Shown here one piece after another: positions 1 through 11,221 of a stretch of 64,000 nucleotides of DNA; position 1 is the stretch's first letter, and each line of letters begins with the position of its first letter. Below the pieces are notes generated by a model that worked only from the letters and a program-made list of their open reading frames with translations, searched no databases and was not told the origin of the DNA. The stretch spans positions 62,001 to 126,000 of the forward strand of contig JADKJT010000007.1 of assembly GCA_016720905.1 (NCBI GenBank). The letters are read 5' to 3'. This DNA comes from Gemmatimonadaceae bacterium (lineage in GTDB: Bacteria > Gemmatimonadota > Gemmatimonadetes > Gemmatimonadales > Gemmatimonadaceae). The translations under genes and the position numbers were made by a program.

Positions 1-3000
1 GCCGCCGCCACCTGCGTCACCGTCACCGCGTTCGACGTCGCCGGCGTCAGCGCCCCCGACGTGAATGTCAGCGTGTGCGCGCCCGGCCCCGCGATCTTGA
101 GATTCGTGAACGTCGCCACGCCGTTCACCGCCGTCGCCGTGAGCGTGCCGCTCAGCGCGCCCAGTCCGCTCGCCAGGGCCGCCGTTACCGTGGCCGTGCT
201 CGTGGTAAGGGCGCCACCCGCGTCATGAATTTCGATCACCGGTTGCGTGGTGAACGCCACACCACTCACCGCACCGGTGGGTTGTGTGGTGATCGCCAAT
301 TGCGTCGCCGGTCCTGCCCCGATGGTGACGCTGCTCGACGTCACGCTCAGCGCCGGCGTCGTGGTCGTGAACTGCAGTGTGTGCGCACCGCTGCCCGTCA
401 GTTGCAGCGTGGCAAACGTCGCCACGCCGTTCACCGCGGTCGCCGTCAGCGTGCCGCCCAGCGTGCCCGTGCCCGTCGCAATCGCCGCCGTCACCACTTC
501 GGTCGCGCTCGCCCCGGTGGTCACCACCAGCCCCGCGTTGTCGCGAATCTCGATCACCGGCTGCGTGGTGAACGCCACCCCACTCACCGCGCCCGCCGGT
601 TGCTGGGTCACTACCAGCGCCGCCGCCACCTGCGTCACCGTCACCGCATTCGACGTCGCGGGCGTCAAGGCTCCCGACGTGAATGTCAGCGTGTGCGCGC
701 CCGGCCCCGCGATCTTGAGATTCGTGAACGTCGCCACGCCGTTCACCGCCGTTGCCGTAAGCGTGCCGCTCAGCGTGCCCAAGCCGCTGGCCAGGGCTGC
801 CGTTACCGTGGCCGTACTCGTGGTGGCGCGCCACCCGCGTCGCGAATCTCGATCACCGGTTGCGTGGTGAAGGCCACCCCACTCACCGCACCCGCCGGTT
901 GCGTCGTGATCGCCAGTTGGGTCGCCGGTCCCGCGCCGATGGTGACGCTGCTTGACGTCACACTCAGCGCCGGGGTCGTGGTCGTGAACTGCAGGTGTGT
1001 GCGCACCACTGCCCGTCAGTTGCAGCGTGGCAAACGTCGCCACGCCGTTCACCGCCGTCGCCGTCAGCGTGCCACCCAAGGTGCCCGTGCCCGTCGCAAT
1101 GGCCGCCGTGACCACCTCGGTGGAGCCCGTGCCCGTGGTCACCACCAGCCCCGCGTTGTCGCGAATCTCGATCACCGGCTGCGTCGTGAACGCCACCCCA
1201 CTCACCGCGCCCGCCGGTTGCTGCGTCACCACCAGCGCCGCCGCCACCTGCGTCACCGTGACCGCGTTCGATGTCGCCGGCGTCAGCGCTCCCGACGTGA
1301 ATGTCAGCGTGTGCCCGCCCGCGCCCGCGATCTTGAGATTCGTAAACGTCGCCACGCCATTTACCGCATTGACTGTAAGCGTGCCGCTCAGCGCCCACAC
1401 CACTGCCGCTCGCCAGCGCCACCGTGACCGCCGCGGTACTCGTGGTCAAGTTGTTGCTGGCGTCGCGAATCGCGATCACCGGTTGCGTGGTGAACGCCAC
1501 CCCACTCACCGCGCCCGCCGGCTGCGTCGTGAGCGCCAGTTGCGTCGCCGGTCCTGCCCCGATGGTGACACTGCTCGACGTCACGCTCAGCGCCGGCGTC
1601 GTGGTCGTGAACTGCAGCGTGTGCGCACCGCTGCCCGTCAGTTGCAGCGTGGCAAACGTCGCCACGCCGTTCACCGCGGTCGCCGTCAGCGTGCCGCCCA
1701 GCGTGCCCGTGCCCGTCGCGATCGCCGCCGTGACCACCGCCGTCGCGCTGGCCCCGGTCGTTACCACCAACCCAGCATTGTCGCGAATCTCAATCACCGG
1801 CTGCGTCGTGAACGCCACCCCACTCACCGCGCCCGCCGGTTGCTGCGTCACCACCAGCGCGGCCGCCACCTGCGTCACCGTGACCGCGTTCGACGTGGCC
1901 GGCGTCAGCGCCCCCGACGTGAACGTCAGCGTGTGCGCGCCCGCGCCCGCGATCTTGAGATTCGTGAACGTCGCCACGCCGTTCACGGCCGTTGCCGTGA
2001 GCGTGCCGCTCAGCGTGCCCGAGCCGCTGGCCAGGGCCGCCGTCACCGTCGCCGTACTGGTGGTGAGCGCGCCACCGGCGTCATGAATCTCGATCACCGG
2101 CTGCGTGGTGAACGCGACCCCACTCACCGCGCCCGCCGGCTGTGTCGTGACGGCCAGTTGCGTCGCGGCCCCGACACTCACGGTCAGTCCTGCCGATGTG
2201 GCGGACGTCAATCCCGTTGACGTGAAAACCAACGTGTGCGATCCCGTCCCCACAATCCGCAGATTGGTAAACGTCGCCACCCCGTTCACCGCCGTCACCG
2301 TGAGCGTGCCACTCAGGGCGCCCAATCCGCTCGCCAGGGCTGCCGTCACTGTCGCTGCGCTCGAGGTCAGGTTTCCACTCGCGTCGCGAATCGCGATCAC
2401 CGGTTGCGTGGTGAACGCCACCCCACTCACTGCGCCCGCCGGCTGCGTCGTGATCGCCAGTTGTGTCGCCGGTCCCGCGCCGATGGTGACACTGCTCGAC
2501 GTCACGCTCAGCGCCGGCGTCGTGGTCGTGAACTGCAGTGTGTGTGCGCCGCTGCCCGTCAGTTGCAACGTAGCAAACGTCGCCACGCCGTTCACTGCGG
2601 TCGCCGTCAGCGTGCCGCCCAACGTGCCCGTGCCCGTCGCGATCGCCGCCGTGACCACCGCCGTCGCGCTGGCCCCGCTCGTCACCACCAACCCGGCATT
2701 GTCGCGAATCTCGATCACCGGCTGCGTGGTGAACGCTACGCCACTCACCGCGCCCGCCGGTTGCTGCGTCACCACCAGCGCCGCCGCCACCTGTGTCACC
2801 GTGATCGCATTCGACGTGGCCAGCGTCAGCGCCCCCGACGTGAACGTCAGCGTGTGCGTGCCCGGCCCCGCGATCTTGAGATTCGTAAACGTCGCGACGC
2901 CATTTACCGCATTGACTGTAAGCGTGCCGCTCAACACACCACTGCCGCTCGCCAGCGCCACCGTGACCGCCGCGGTACTCGTGGTCAAGTTGTTGCTGGC

Positions 3001-3760
3001 GTCGCGAATCGCGATCACCGGTTGCGTGGTGAACGCCACCCCACTCACCGCGCCCGCCGGCTGCGTCGTGATCGCCAATTGCGTCGCGGCTCCCGCCCCG
3101 ATGGTGACGCTGCTCGACGTCACGCTCAGCGCCGGCGTCGTGGTCGTGAACTGCAGCGTGTGCGCTGCGTCACCGTGACCGCATTCGACGTCGCCGACGT
3201 CAGCGCCCCCGACGTGAATGTCAGCGTGTGCGCGCCCGGCCCCGCGATCTTGAGATTCGTGAACGTCGCCACCCCGTTCACCGCCGTCGCCGTGAGCGTG
3301 CCGCTCAGCGCGCCCAGTCCGCTCGCCAGGGACGCCGTCACTGTCGCCGCGCTGGAGGTCAGGTTTCCACTTGCGTCGCGAATCGCGATCACCGGTTGCG
3401 TGGTGAAGGCCACCCCACTCACCGCGCCCGCCGGTTGCGTCGTGATCGCCAGTTGCGTCGCCGGTCCCGCCCCGATGGTGACACTGCTCGACGTCACGCT
3501 CAGCGCCGGGGTCGTGGTCGTGAACTGCAACGTGTGCGGTCCCGTTCCAACGATCTGCAAGTTGGTGAATGTTGCCACGCCATTAACCGCGTTGACCGCA
3601 AGCGTGCCGCTCAACACACCACTGCCGCTCGCCAGCACAACGGTGACAACGGCGGCGCTGGCGGTCACGTTATTCCCGGCATCTCGAATCGCGAGGACAG
3701 GCTGCGTCGTGAATGCTACGCCGCTCACCGCACCTGCCGGTTGAGTGGTCAGCACGAGTT
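1..3760 (-). repeat. Tandem repeat array of about 300-310 nt units inside the Ig-like gene
   Basis: About twelve copies of a coding unit recur at roughly 300-310 nt spacing. They are recognisable on the plus strand by the block around gtgaacgccaccccactcac. Three sequence sub-types alternate. Spacing is irregular around 3160, where about 376 nt separate consecutive copies, and the sub-type junctions at 3165 and 1396 are out of frame. Near-identity of the units makes the array prone to recombination and to misassembly. Confidence 0.85.
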
Positions 3761-6700
3761 GCGACGGAGCCCCCACCGTGCCCGTCGCGTTGAACGTCAC
3801 CGGGCTGCCGGTCAAGCCCGTGACGACGGCCGTCACCGTGTTCGTGCCCGCCGTCGCCCCCAGCGTCCAACTCGTCAGCGTCGCAATGCCGAGTGCGTTC
3901 GTGGCCACACTGGCCGGCGTCGCCGGCACAATCACGCCGCCGCCCACCGTGCGCGTGAACGTCACCGTCACGCCGCTCACTGGATTGCCCCCCACATCCG
4001 TCACCTTCACACTCGGCGGCGCCGTCACCGCTGTCAGCACCGTCGCCGATTGCGTCAGCACCGAATTCGCTGCAATCGTCGTCGGGGCACCCGCCGTGAC
4101 CGTGAAGCTGGTGGACGTTCGACTCAACGCCGGCGTCGTAGTGGTGAACAACAGCGTGTGCGCCCCAGGCCCCGTGATCACGAGATTGGTAAACGTCGCC
4201 ACCCCGTTGACAGCGGCCACCGTCGTGGTGCCACTCAGCACACCGACACCGCTGCCGACGGCGACGGTCACCGCCGCCGTGCTGCTGGTCCTGTTGCCGT
4301 TGACATCGCGGATCTCAAGCACCGGCTGCGTTACGAACGGAAGAGCGGTCACGGCACCGGCCGGTTGCGTCGTCAACACCAGCTGCGACGCCGCGCCCAC
4401 CGTGCCGGTCGCGGCAAACAGCACGGGGCTCCCGGCCAGTCCCGTGGCGGTCGCAGAGACCGCATTCGCACCAACGGTGGTACCCAACGTCCAACTCGTC
4501 AGCGTCGCGATGCCCAACGCATTCGTGCTCACGATCGCCGGACTGGGTGGGCTGAGCGTCCCACCACCTACGGTGGTGGTGAAGGTCACGCTGACACCAC
4601 TCACCGGATTATTCGACGCGTCCGCGACACGCACGCTGGGCGGCGCCGCAACGGCGCTGCCCGCAACGGCGCTCTGTGTCACAACCGAATTCGCTGCAAT
4701 CGTCGTCGGTGTTCCGGCCGTGCCGGTTGCGGTAAACACCAGTGGACTGCCAGTAAGACCGGTGGCCGCCGCCGTCACGCTGTTCGGTCCGGCGATCGCG
4801 CCAAGCGTCCACGTGGTCAGCGTGGCAACGCCACTCGCGTTCGTGATCAACACCGCCGGGCTGGGCGGTGCAATCGTACCACCTCCCGTAGCCAGCGTGA
4901 AGGTCACACTCACTCCACTGATGCCGTTGCCACCGGCGTCCGTCACCTTCACACTGGGCGGCGCGCTCACCGCCGCGCCCACCAGCGCCGATTGTGTTGC
5001 CACCGAGTTGGACAGCAGCGTGGTGGCGGCACCAACGGTGCCCGTCGCCGTAAACGTGACCGGGCTTCCGGTCAGTCCAGTCACAGCGGCCGTAACGGCA
5101 TTCGCGCCCGCCGTCGCGCCCAACGTCCAACTCGTCAGCGTGGCGATGCCGCTCGCGTTCGTGCTGACACTGGCCGGTGTAGCCGGCACAAGGACGCCGG
5201 TGCCTACAGTCCGCGCAAACGTCACCACCACGCCTGCCACGGGGTTGCCGCCGACGTCAGTCACCGTCACGCTTGGCGGAACGGCCACAGCCGTCAGCAC
5301 CGTCGCGGTCTGCGTCAGCACGGAATTGGCCACCATGGTTGTTGGCGTCCCCACGGTACCGGTCGCCGAAAACGTCACCGGACTTCCCGCCAACCCGCTC
5401 ACCGCCGCGGTGACGGTGTTCGCACCGGCGACAGCCCCCAACGTCCAACTCGTCAGCGCCGCAATGCCGCCCGCGTTGGTGGTGATGGACACCGGACTTG
5501 CCGGAATGATGGCGCCGCCTCCGCCGGTCAACGTGAAGGTCACACTCACCCCACTCACCGGTGTGCCACCCGCATCCGTCACCTTCACGCTGGGCGGCGC
5601 GGTCACCACAGTGCCGGCGGTGGCCGACTGCGCGATTGCGGAATTGGCGGCGATTGTCGTTGGCGATCCCACCACCACCGACACGGCGGCCTGACCGACT
5701 TTCCCCTCACTCGTGGCAATGATGTTCGCCGTCCCCAGCGCGATGGCCGTCACCACGCCGGTGCTCGACACCGTTGCCACCGCGGTGTTGGAACTCGTCC
5801 ATCCAACCAGGCGTCCTGTCAGCACACCGCCAATCGAGTCGCGCGCGACCGCGCTTGCTTGTGTCGTCTGACCAACGATGATCGACGCGACCGCCAGATT
5901 CACATTCACCGTCACGATCGGCACGGGAACGATGGTCAGACTGCTGGATCCGGTGACGCCATCCGCAGTCGCATCAATTCTCGCCACGCCAGGAGCAACG
6001 CCGCGCACGCGACCCGTGCTCGAGACGATGGCCACGGTGCTGTTGCTCGAGATCCATTGGACGGTTCGACCGGACACAACCGTCCCCGCACCGTCTCGCA
6101 GTGTCGCCGTCAGGTCAAGCGACTGGCCGGCAATGACGGTTGCCGTTGTCGGCGTGACAACCACCGTGGATGGCGTAATAGCGGTGACGGTGATCGTCGC
6201 GGTGGCGAGACGACCTTCAGCGGCCGCAAACACCAATGCCGTTCCCGGCCCGACGGCGTTCACGACACCGGCGGAAGACACCGACACCACACTCGGCGCA
6301 CCGGACGTCCACGTCACGACTCGCTGCGCCAACACGTTGCCGCCAGCATCCAATGCCACCGTCTGCAACGTGGTGGCCCCACCCACCAGCAGTGCCGCCG
6401 TCGATGGCTCGACCCGCAGCGACGCAATGGGCGACGGCGCAACGGTAATCGTGGCGGTTCCCGTCTTGCCTTCACTGGTCACGGTGATCGTCGCGCTCCC
6501 CTGCGCAGAGGCCGTGACCGTGCCGTCGGCGGCAACCTGCGCCACATTGACGTTGCTGCTGCTGAAGCTCAGTGGTCGACCGGTCAACAGATTGCCGCTG
6601 CCATCCGTGATTTGCACGGTCAGGCGAACTGTCTGTCCAACGGTCAGCAACGACTGCGCCGGTGACACGATGACCGCGCCAACCGGACGAGGTTGCACGA

Positions 6701-7556
6701 TGATCGTGGCCGTGGCGGACTTGCCCCCGCTGCTCGCAGTGACAATCGCGGTGCCGGGCGAGATGCCCAGGACCAAGCCCGACGAGGAGACGGTGGCGAT
6801 ACTGCCGGCGTTGGTCGTGAACGTCACGAGATCGTCGAGTCGCGCGCCGGTGGAATCGCGCGGCGTCGCTGTCAACTGGGTTGCCTGCCCAAGCACCACA
6901 CTGTCGCGCGTTGGCGTCAGCTGAACCGACGACACCGGGACCGGTGACACCGTCACGCCAACCGCCGCCGTGCGCGATTCACTGGTTGCCGTGACCGTCG
7001 CGACGCCTGGAGCAATGCCCGTCACCAGTCCGGCAACATCGACCACCGCCACCTTGGCATCACTCGACCCCCAGAACACCGGGCGGCCCGTGAGCAACGC
7101 GCCCGTTTCATCCAACGTGCGCGCAGTCAGTTGCAGGAATCCGCCTTTGAGCAGACTCGGCGTGGTCGGCGTCACCTGCACACTCGCCACGCCGCGCGCG
7201 GTAACGGTCAATTGCGCGACGGCGCTGCGTCCATCGACGCTGGCCGCGATCTGTGCGCTGCCCGGACGCAACGCCGACACCAGTCCGGCCGACGACACCC
7301 GCGCAATCGTCGAATCGTTGCTGGACCAGAACACCGTGCGATCGGTGATCGGGCGATTGTTCGCATCGCGCGCCGTGACCTGCAATGCGATACTGCTGCC
7401 CTCGCTCAGCGTCAGTTGCTCCGTGGACAACACCACCGATGAGATCGGTGTTTCCACCGGGCGCGGCGCGGTCATGTCGCCCAGTCCTTTGCACGCCGTC
7501 GACAGGCCGGCGCCGACAACCAGAGCGATCACCCGCAGCAGGGAGCGCATCGTCAT
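1..7556 (-). CDS. Giant Ig-like repeat surface lipoprotein, C-terminus outside window, frameshifted in repeats
   Basis: The protein starts with a lipoprotein signal (hydrophobic stretch, then LSTAC with Cys at about residue 22), so it is probably anchored in the envelope and exposed at the surface. Residues about 35-620 are some seven bacterial Ig-like (Big_2) units with the pattern WSSxxxxxATVSSxGxVxA. A second Ig type follows, with repeated PPSVKVTDAGG and SWTLGA. Then come near-identical units of about 103 residues carrying TTQPAGAVSGVAF. ATG 7556 lies 1 nt past the stop of the kinase gene, so the two are probably co-transcribed. The frame is open from 7556 to about 3165, then changes near 3165, 1396, 993 and 831; each continuation is intact in another frame. 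Related Ig-repeat proteins are adhesins or structural surface proteins; the exact role is unknown. The 3' end is beyond the window. Confidence 0.8.
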
Positions 7557-7557
7557 G

Positions 7558-10137
7558 CTAGCGACCCGGGAACGTCACTCGTGTCGGGCGCGCGTGATGA
7601 TTCTGCGTCCCGTCGCCGAGCTGTCCCTCCACGTTGTAACCCCAGCAACTGGTCTCACCGTCAGCGGCCGTGCCACAGGTGTGGGCACCGGTCGCATTGA
7701 GCGCGGCGAACGTGATGCCGCCGGTAACTCTCGCCGGCGTGTCGTGATTGCCGTTCGTGCCGTCGCCCAGCTGACCGTAGACATTGCGACCCCAGCACCA
7801 GGCCTGACCGGCGCGAGTACGGGCGCACGAGTGCACGCCGCCCACCGTCACCGAGGCAAACCGTGCCGATGATTCCACACGCACCGGTGACACCTGATCG
7901 GTCGTGCCGCCACTGCCAAGCTGCCCGTAGTTGTTGTTGCCCCAGCAAAAGGCGTCGCCCGCATCGGTCACACCGCAGGTGTGCGTGCTCCCCGCGGAAA
8001 TGCTCGTGAACTTGAGCGTGCCACTCACCGCAACCGGTGTGCGTGCATCGGCGTGCGACCCGTTGCCCAACTGGCCTTTGGTGTTGCTGCCCCAACAGTA
8101 GGCGGTGCCGTCACCGGCGATGGCGCAGCTGTGTGTCCATCCCGCACTCAGTGAGACGAACCGCATGCCCGCACCCACTGGCACCGGTGACGATCGCGTG
8201 AGGGTGCTGCCATCGCCAAGCTGTCCGCGCTCATTGGCACCCCAGCACGCCACCTCACCTGCGGTGGTGATGCCGCAGGTGTGCGACTGTCCCGCGCGCA
8301 ATACCCGGAACGATTGGCTGCCGGCCACACGCACCGGCGCACTGCGCGAGGTCGTGGTGGCATCGCCCAACTGGCCACGCTCGTCCGAGCCCCAGCAGTA
8401 TGCGTCGCCGCCACGCGCCAGTCCGCAGGTATGCGCGTTGCCGGTGGTGATCTGCGTGAACTCGAGATCGCCCACGATCGGCCCGGGCACGTCACGCGAT
8501 TCCACGTCGCCGTCGCCAAGTTGACCGCGATCATTGGCACCCCAGCAGAACACCTTGCCGCTCACCACCGAGCAGCTATGTCGACCGCCTGCGGCGATGA
8601 CGCCCGCATCATCGGTGGCGCGGACCGCGTCGACACGCGGCACATCGGGCACGATTGCCGGCACCACGCTGGCGGGCGCGGACGGCAACGCCGCCACTCC
8701 CGCGGCGCGACGCTCCGCGCGACGCATGGCCGCAGCCGCCATCGAGTCGGCGCGCACAGAGTCCGCACCGCGTTGCACCAGGGCCAACGAATCACGTCGC
8801 AGCGAGTCTGCTCGGATCGAGTCAGCGCGCTCGCGCGTCGACACGATCTCAAGCGCCGAGTCCCGCGCCACCGGGGCCACCACGGGCAACTCGACCGTTC
8901 CCCGGTCGGACAGCGTCGTCGTGGGTGTCACCCGGGTTGCAAACAGACCGCGCTGCCTCGCATACAGCGCAAACGCTCCGCTTGCCGCCACGACGGCCAC
9001 GACACCCAGAGCGGCCCACAACCATGTGTACGAGCGCGGGGCCGGCACCGTCGCCCATGACGGCACGTCGTCTTCCGGTTCGGCCGCAGTCATGGCGGGC
9101 GTGGCCGCGCGCACCGCCACCGCCGTTCCACTCACGGCGGGTGTGGGAACCGGTCCATCATCCGGTCGCGCAAAGCGTACCGTCGCGTCAAACGCGGGCT
9201 CTTTCGCGACGGTCTTGACGAGCGGCTTGGCTTTCTCTGCCTCGCGACGACGACGATGCGATTCCTCCCATTGGCGCCAATCGCTGGGCACCACCCAGTT
9301 GTTCAGCGCGGCCAGCAGTCCGTCGGCGCCCGCCCAGCGCGCGGCCGGCTTCTTCTGCAGCATGCGTTCCACGATGTACTGCAAACGCGGCGGCACCTCG
9401 CCCGGTCGCAGCGAGTCGATCGCCGGGAGTTCGTCGTTCTTCTGCTTGAAGATGACGTTGTACAGCGCCTCGCCTTCCCACGGACGCTCGCCTGTGAGCA
9501 TCTCCCAGGCCACCAGACCCAGACTGTAGATGTCCGAGCGCGCGTTCGCCGGTGCGCCATCAATCTGCTCAGGCGCCATGTACGCCGGTGTGCCGATCGC
9601 GGCGCCCGTCATCGTCAATCGGGAATCGAATTCACTGGAGTGCGCGATGCCGAAGTCGCTCAGAAGCGCGCGGCCCGTGCCCGCTTCCATGAAGATGTTC
9701 TCGGGCTTCACGTCACGGTGCACCACACCCTTGGAGTGCGCAAACGCCAAAGCCTCAGCAACATCCTTGAGCACGCGCTCCGCGCGTTCCGGATCGAACG
9801 GACCGTCATCAATCACGGCCTGCTTGAGCGTGCGCCCTGGCACCAGTTGCATCACCAACGCCAGGCCGCCATCGCGCAATCGCTTGACCGCATGCACGGT
9901 GACGATGTTCGGATGCTGCAGGCGGGCCACCGTGCGCGCCTCGCGCGTCAGCCGCGCAATCGCATCTTCGGCACCCGACGCGAATTTCGGGCGCACCACC
10001 TTGATGGCGACATCGCGAAAGAGCGCGCGGTCACGGGCGCGATATACTACCGCGCTGCCGCCCCGACCCAGCTCGCCCAGCAGCGTGTACTCATCTTCGA
10101 GGTCGCTGACCTCACTCTCGTCCCACTCGTCGATCAT
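7558..10137 (-). CDS. Receptor-like Ser/Thr protein kinase with C-terminal RCC1 repeats
   Basis: This 859-residue protein has a complete Hanks-type kinase domain at about 18-285: glycine loop GELGRGGS at 21-28, Lys46 in VAIK, HRDVKPEN with catalytic Asp142, DFG at 161-163 and APE at 188-190. A basic and Pro/Ala-rich juxtamembrane stretch follows, then one membrane helix at about 371-393. A charged linker rich in ADSIRADSLRR-like heptads leads to seven RCC1-type repeats (about 505-859). Each repeat carries HxC and CWGxNxxGQLGDG, with paired cysteines that would suit disulfides outside the cytoplasm. The topology suggests a sensor kinase: cytoplasmic catalysis with a seven-bladed extracytoplasmic propeller. 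The FHA protein upstream may read phospho-Thr, and the Ig-like lipoprotein downstream is nearly contiguous. The ligand and substrates are unknown. Confidence 0.92.
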   Translation of the reverse strand: MIDEWDESEVSDLEDEYTLLGELGRGGSAVVYRARDRALFRDVAIKVVRPKFASGAEDAIARLTREARTVARLQHPNIVTVHAVKRLRDGGLALVMQLVPGRTLKQAVIDDGPFDPERAERVLKDVAEALAFAHSKGVVHRDVKPENIFMEAGTGRALLSDFGIAHSSEFDSRLTMTGAAIGTPAYMAPEQIDGAPANARSDIYSLGLVAWEMLTGERPWEGEALYNVIFKQKNDELPAIDSLRPGEVPPRLQYIVERMLQKKPAARWAGADGLLAALNNWVVPSDWRQWEESHRRRREAEKAKPLVKTVAKEPAFDATVRFARPDDGPVPTPAVSGTAVAVRAATPAMTAAEPEDDVPSWATVPAPRSYTWLWAALGVVAVVAASGAFALYARQRGLFATRVTPTTTLSDRGTVELPVVAPVARDSALEIVSTRERADSIRADSLRRDSLALVQRGADSVRADSMAAAAMRRAERRAAGVAALPSAPASVVPAIVPDVPRVDAVRATDDAGVIAAGGRHSCSVVSGKVFCWGANDRGQLGDGDVESRDVPGPIVGDLEFTQITTGNAHTCGLARGGDAYCWGSDERGQLGDATTTSRSAPVRVAGSQSFRVLRAGQSHTCGITTAGEVACWGANERGQLGDGSTLTRSSPVPVGAGMRFVSLSAGWTHSCAIAGDGTAYCWGSNTKGQLGNGSHADARTPVAVSGTLKFTSISAGSTHTCGVTDAGDAFCWGNNNYGQLGSGGTTDQVSPVRVESSARFASVTVGGVHSCARTRAGQAWCWGRNVYGQLGDGTNGNHDTPARVTGGITFAALNATGAHTCGTAADGETSCWGYNVEGQLGDGTQNHHARPTRVTFPGR

Positions 10138-10181
10138 CGCGCCCGGTCATCTCCGAGCCCACTACGGCCAGGAAGGTGTAA

Positions 10182-11084
10182 TCAGCGACTTCTGAAGGTG
10201 AAAAGTACTTCACCCATCTCGATTCGGTCACCGTCACTCAGCAGGTGCTCGTTGCTGTTCGACACGACGATGCCGTTGTGGACGATGGGATTGGTCTGCG
10301 ACAGGTTGAGCAGGTACCAATGGCCATCCACCAGCCGCATGCGTGCATGCGAGCGGCTCACCGTCTGATCGCGCAGTTGGATATGGCGGTACAGCTCGCC
10401 TTCGCTGCGCCCGAACGTCACTTCCATGCCGTTCGGACCCGGCACATGCACAAACCGGATCTCGCGACCGCTGTCCAGCCCGGCCCCGATCTCCAGACGT
10501 CCCGGGAGAAACTGCAGCGTTCCCTCCTGTGGGACACTGAAGCGGACCAAATGCCCTTCCACCATCGTACCTGGCACGCCGTGGCCGCTCACCGGCGCAC
10601 TGACCGGCAGATGCGCGGCCGTCAGCGGCGACGATGACGGCGCAAACAGCGGATTTTCCGGCTCCGGTCTCGGCGCACCTACGGCCTTTGCCGTAGTAAA
10701 CGTGCGAATGGCTGGGTTCGCTTCCAGGCGCAGGTCGGGGCGACGAACGACCGGTGGCGCGGCCGGTGGCGGCACAATCGATGGGAGCGCCGCCTGAGCG
10801 ACCGGCGCGACGGCCGGCGGCGGTGCCTCCGCCAAACCGACGGCCACCACTGGTGTCGGTGGCGTGGCGATCCGCGGCTGCTGACGCACGGTTCCCCCCG
10901 CCATGACTCCCACATCACCCGATTCCGATGACGCCGCCTCGGACATGCTCCCGAAGAGCGGCAGCATGCCCGATTCGTTGCGATCGACCCGCGGCACCCT
11001 GTTCATCCACCAGATCAAAAAGACCGCGATGGCCAGAACACTCCCGGCGACCGCAGCGATGATCATGGTTGGGTCAAGCGACAT
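10182..11084 (-). CDS. Membrane-anchored FHA-domain protein
   Basis: An N-terminal membrane helix (IIAAVAGSVLAIAVFLIWW) is followed by a Pro/Ala-rich cytoplasmic linker. A C-terminal FHA domain ends the protein, with TVSRSHARMRLVDGHWYL and the following N-S-N-loop segment carrying the phosphothreonine-binding Ser-Arg-Ser-His signature. FHA domains bind phosphothreonine peptides, and the adjacent Ser/Thr kinase (44 bp downstream) is a natural partner. I start at ATG 11084 (MSLDPTM), just before the helix. The longer frame to 11201 would begin with TTG and add a non-hydrophobic basic extension. No strong Shine-Dalgarno precedes either start. The direct partner and function are inferred from context. 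Confidence 0.85.
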   Translation of the reverse strand: MSLDPTMIIAAVAGSVLAIAVFLIWWMNRVPRVDRNESGMLPLFGSMSEAASSESGDVGVMAGGTVRQQPRIATPPTPVVAVGLAEAPPPAVAPVAQAALPSIVPPPAAPPVVRRPDLRLEANPAIRTFTTAKAVGAPRPEPENPLFAPSSSPLTAAHLPVSAPVSGHGVPGTMVEGHLVRFSVPQEGTLQFLPGRLEIGAGLDSGREIRFVHVPGPNGMEVTFGRSEGELYRHIQLRDQTVSRSHARMRLVDGHWYLLNLSQTNPIVHNGIVVSNSNEHLLSDGDRIEMGEVLFTFRSR

Positions 11085-11221
11085 ACAGGCCTGTGAACGG
11101 AGGAAGAAATGCGGAGATCCAATGCCGAGCCGAACGGGATCTCGTAATTTGACGTAGTGAGAGTACCTCTGGCGAGGCATCTCGATCCATCTCGCGCTCA
11201 ACCGCCCTCTTTTCTGTCACT

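Noticed and set aside
247..3178. Plus-strand frames with repeated VNATPLTAPAGC
   Set aside because: They are antisense images of the minus-strand Ig repeats; the minus strand encodes recognised Ig-like motifs.
1..3760. CRISPR or non-coding satellite from the 300-nt tandem array
   Set aside because: Units are coding and too long; they form an Ig-like protein repeat.
3228..6665. A plus-strand open frame of 1145 codons, rich in Arg and His
   Set aside because: It is antisense to the Ig-like gene, has no domain or ribosome site, and its composition is that of a high-GC shadow frame.
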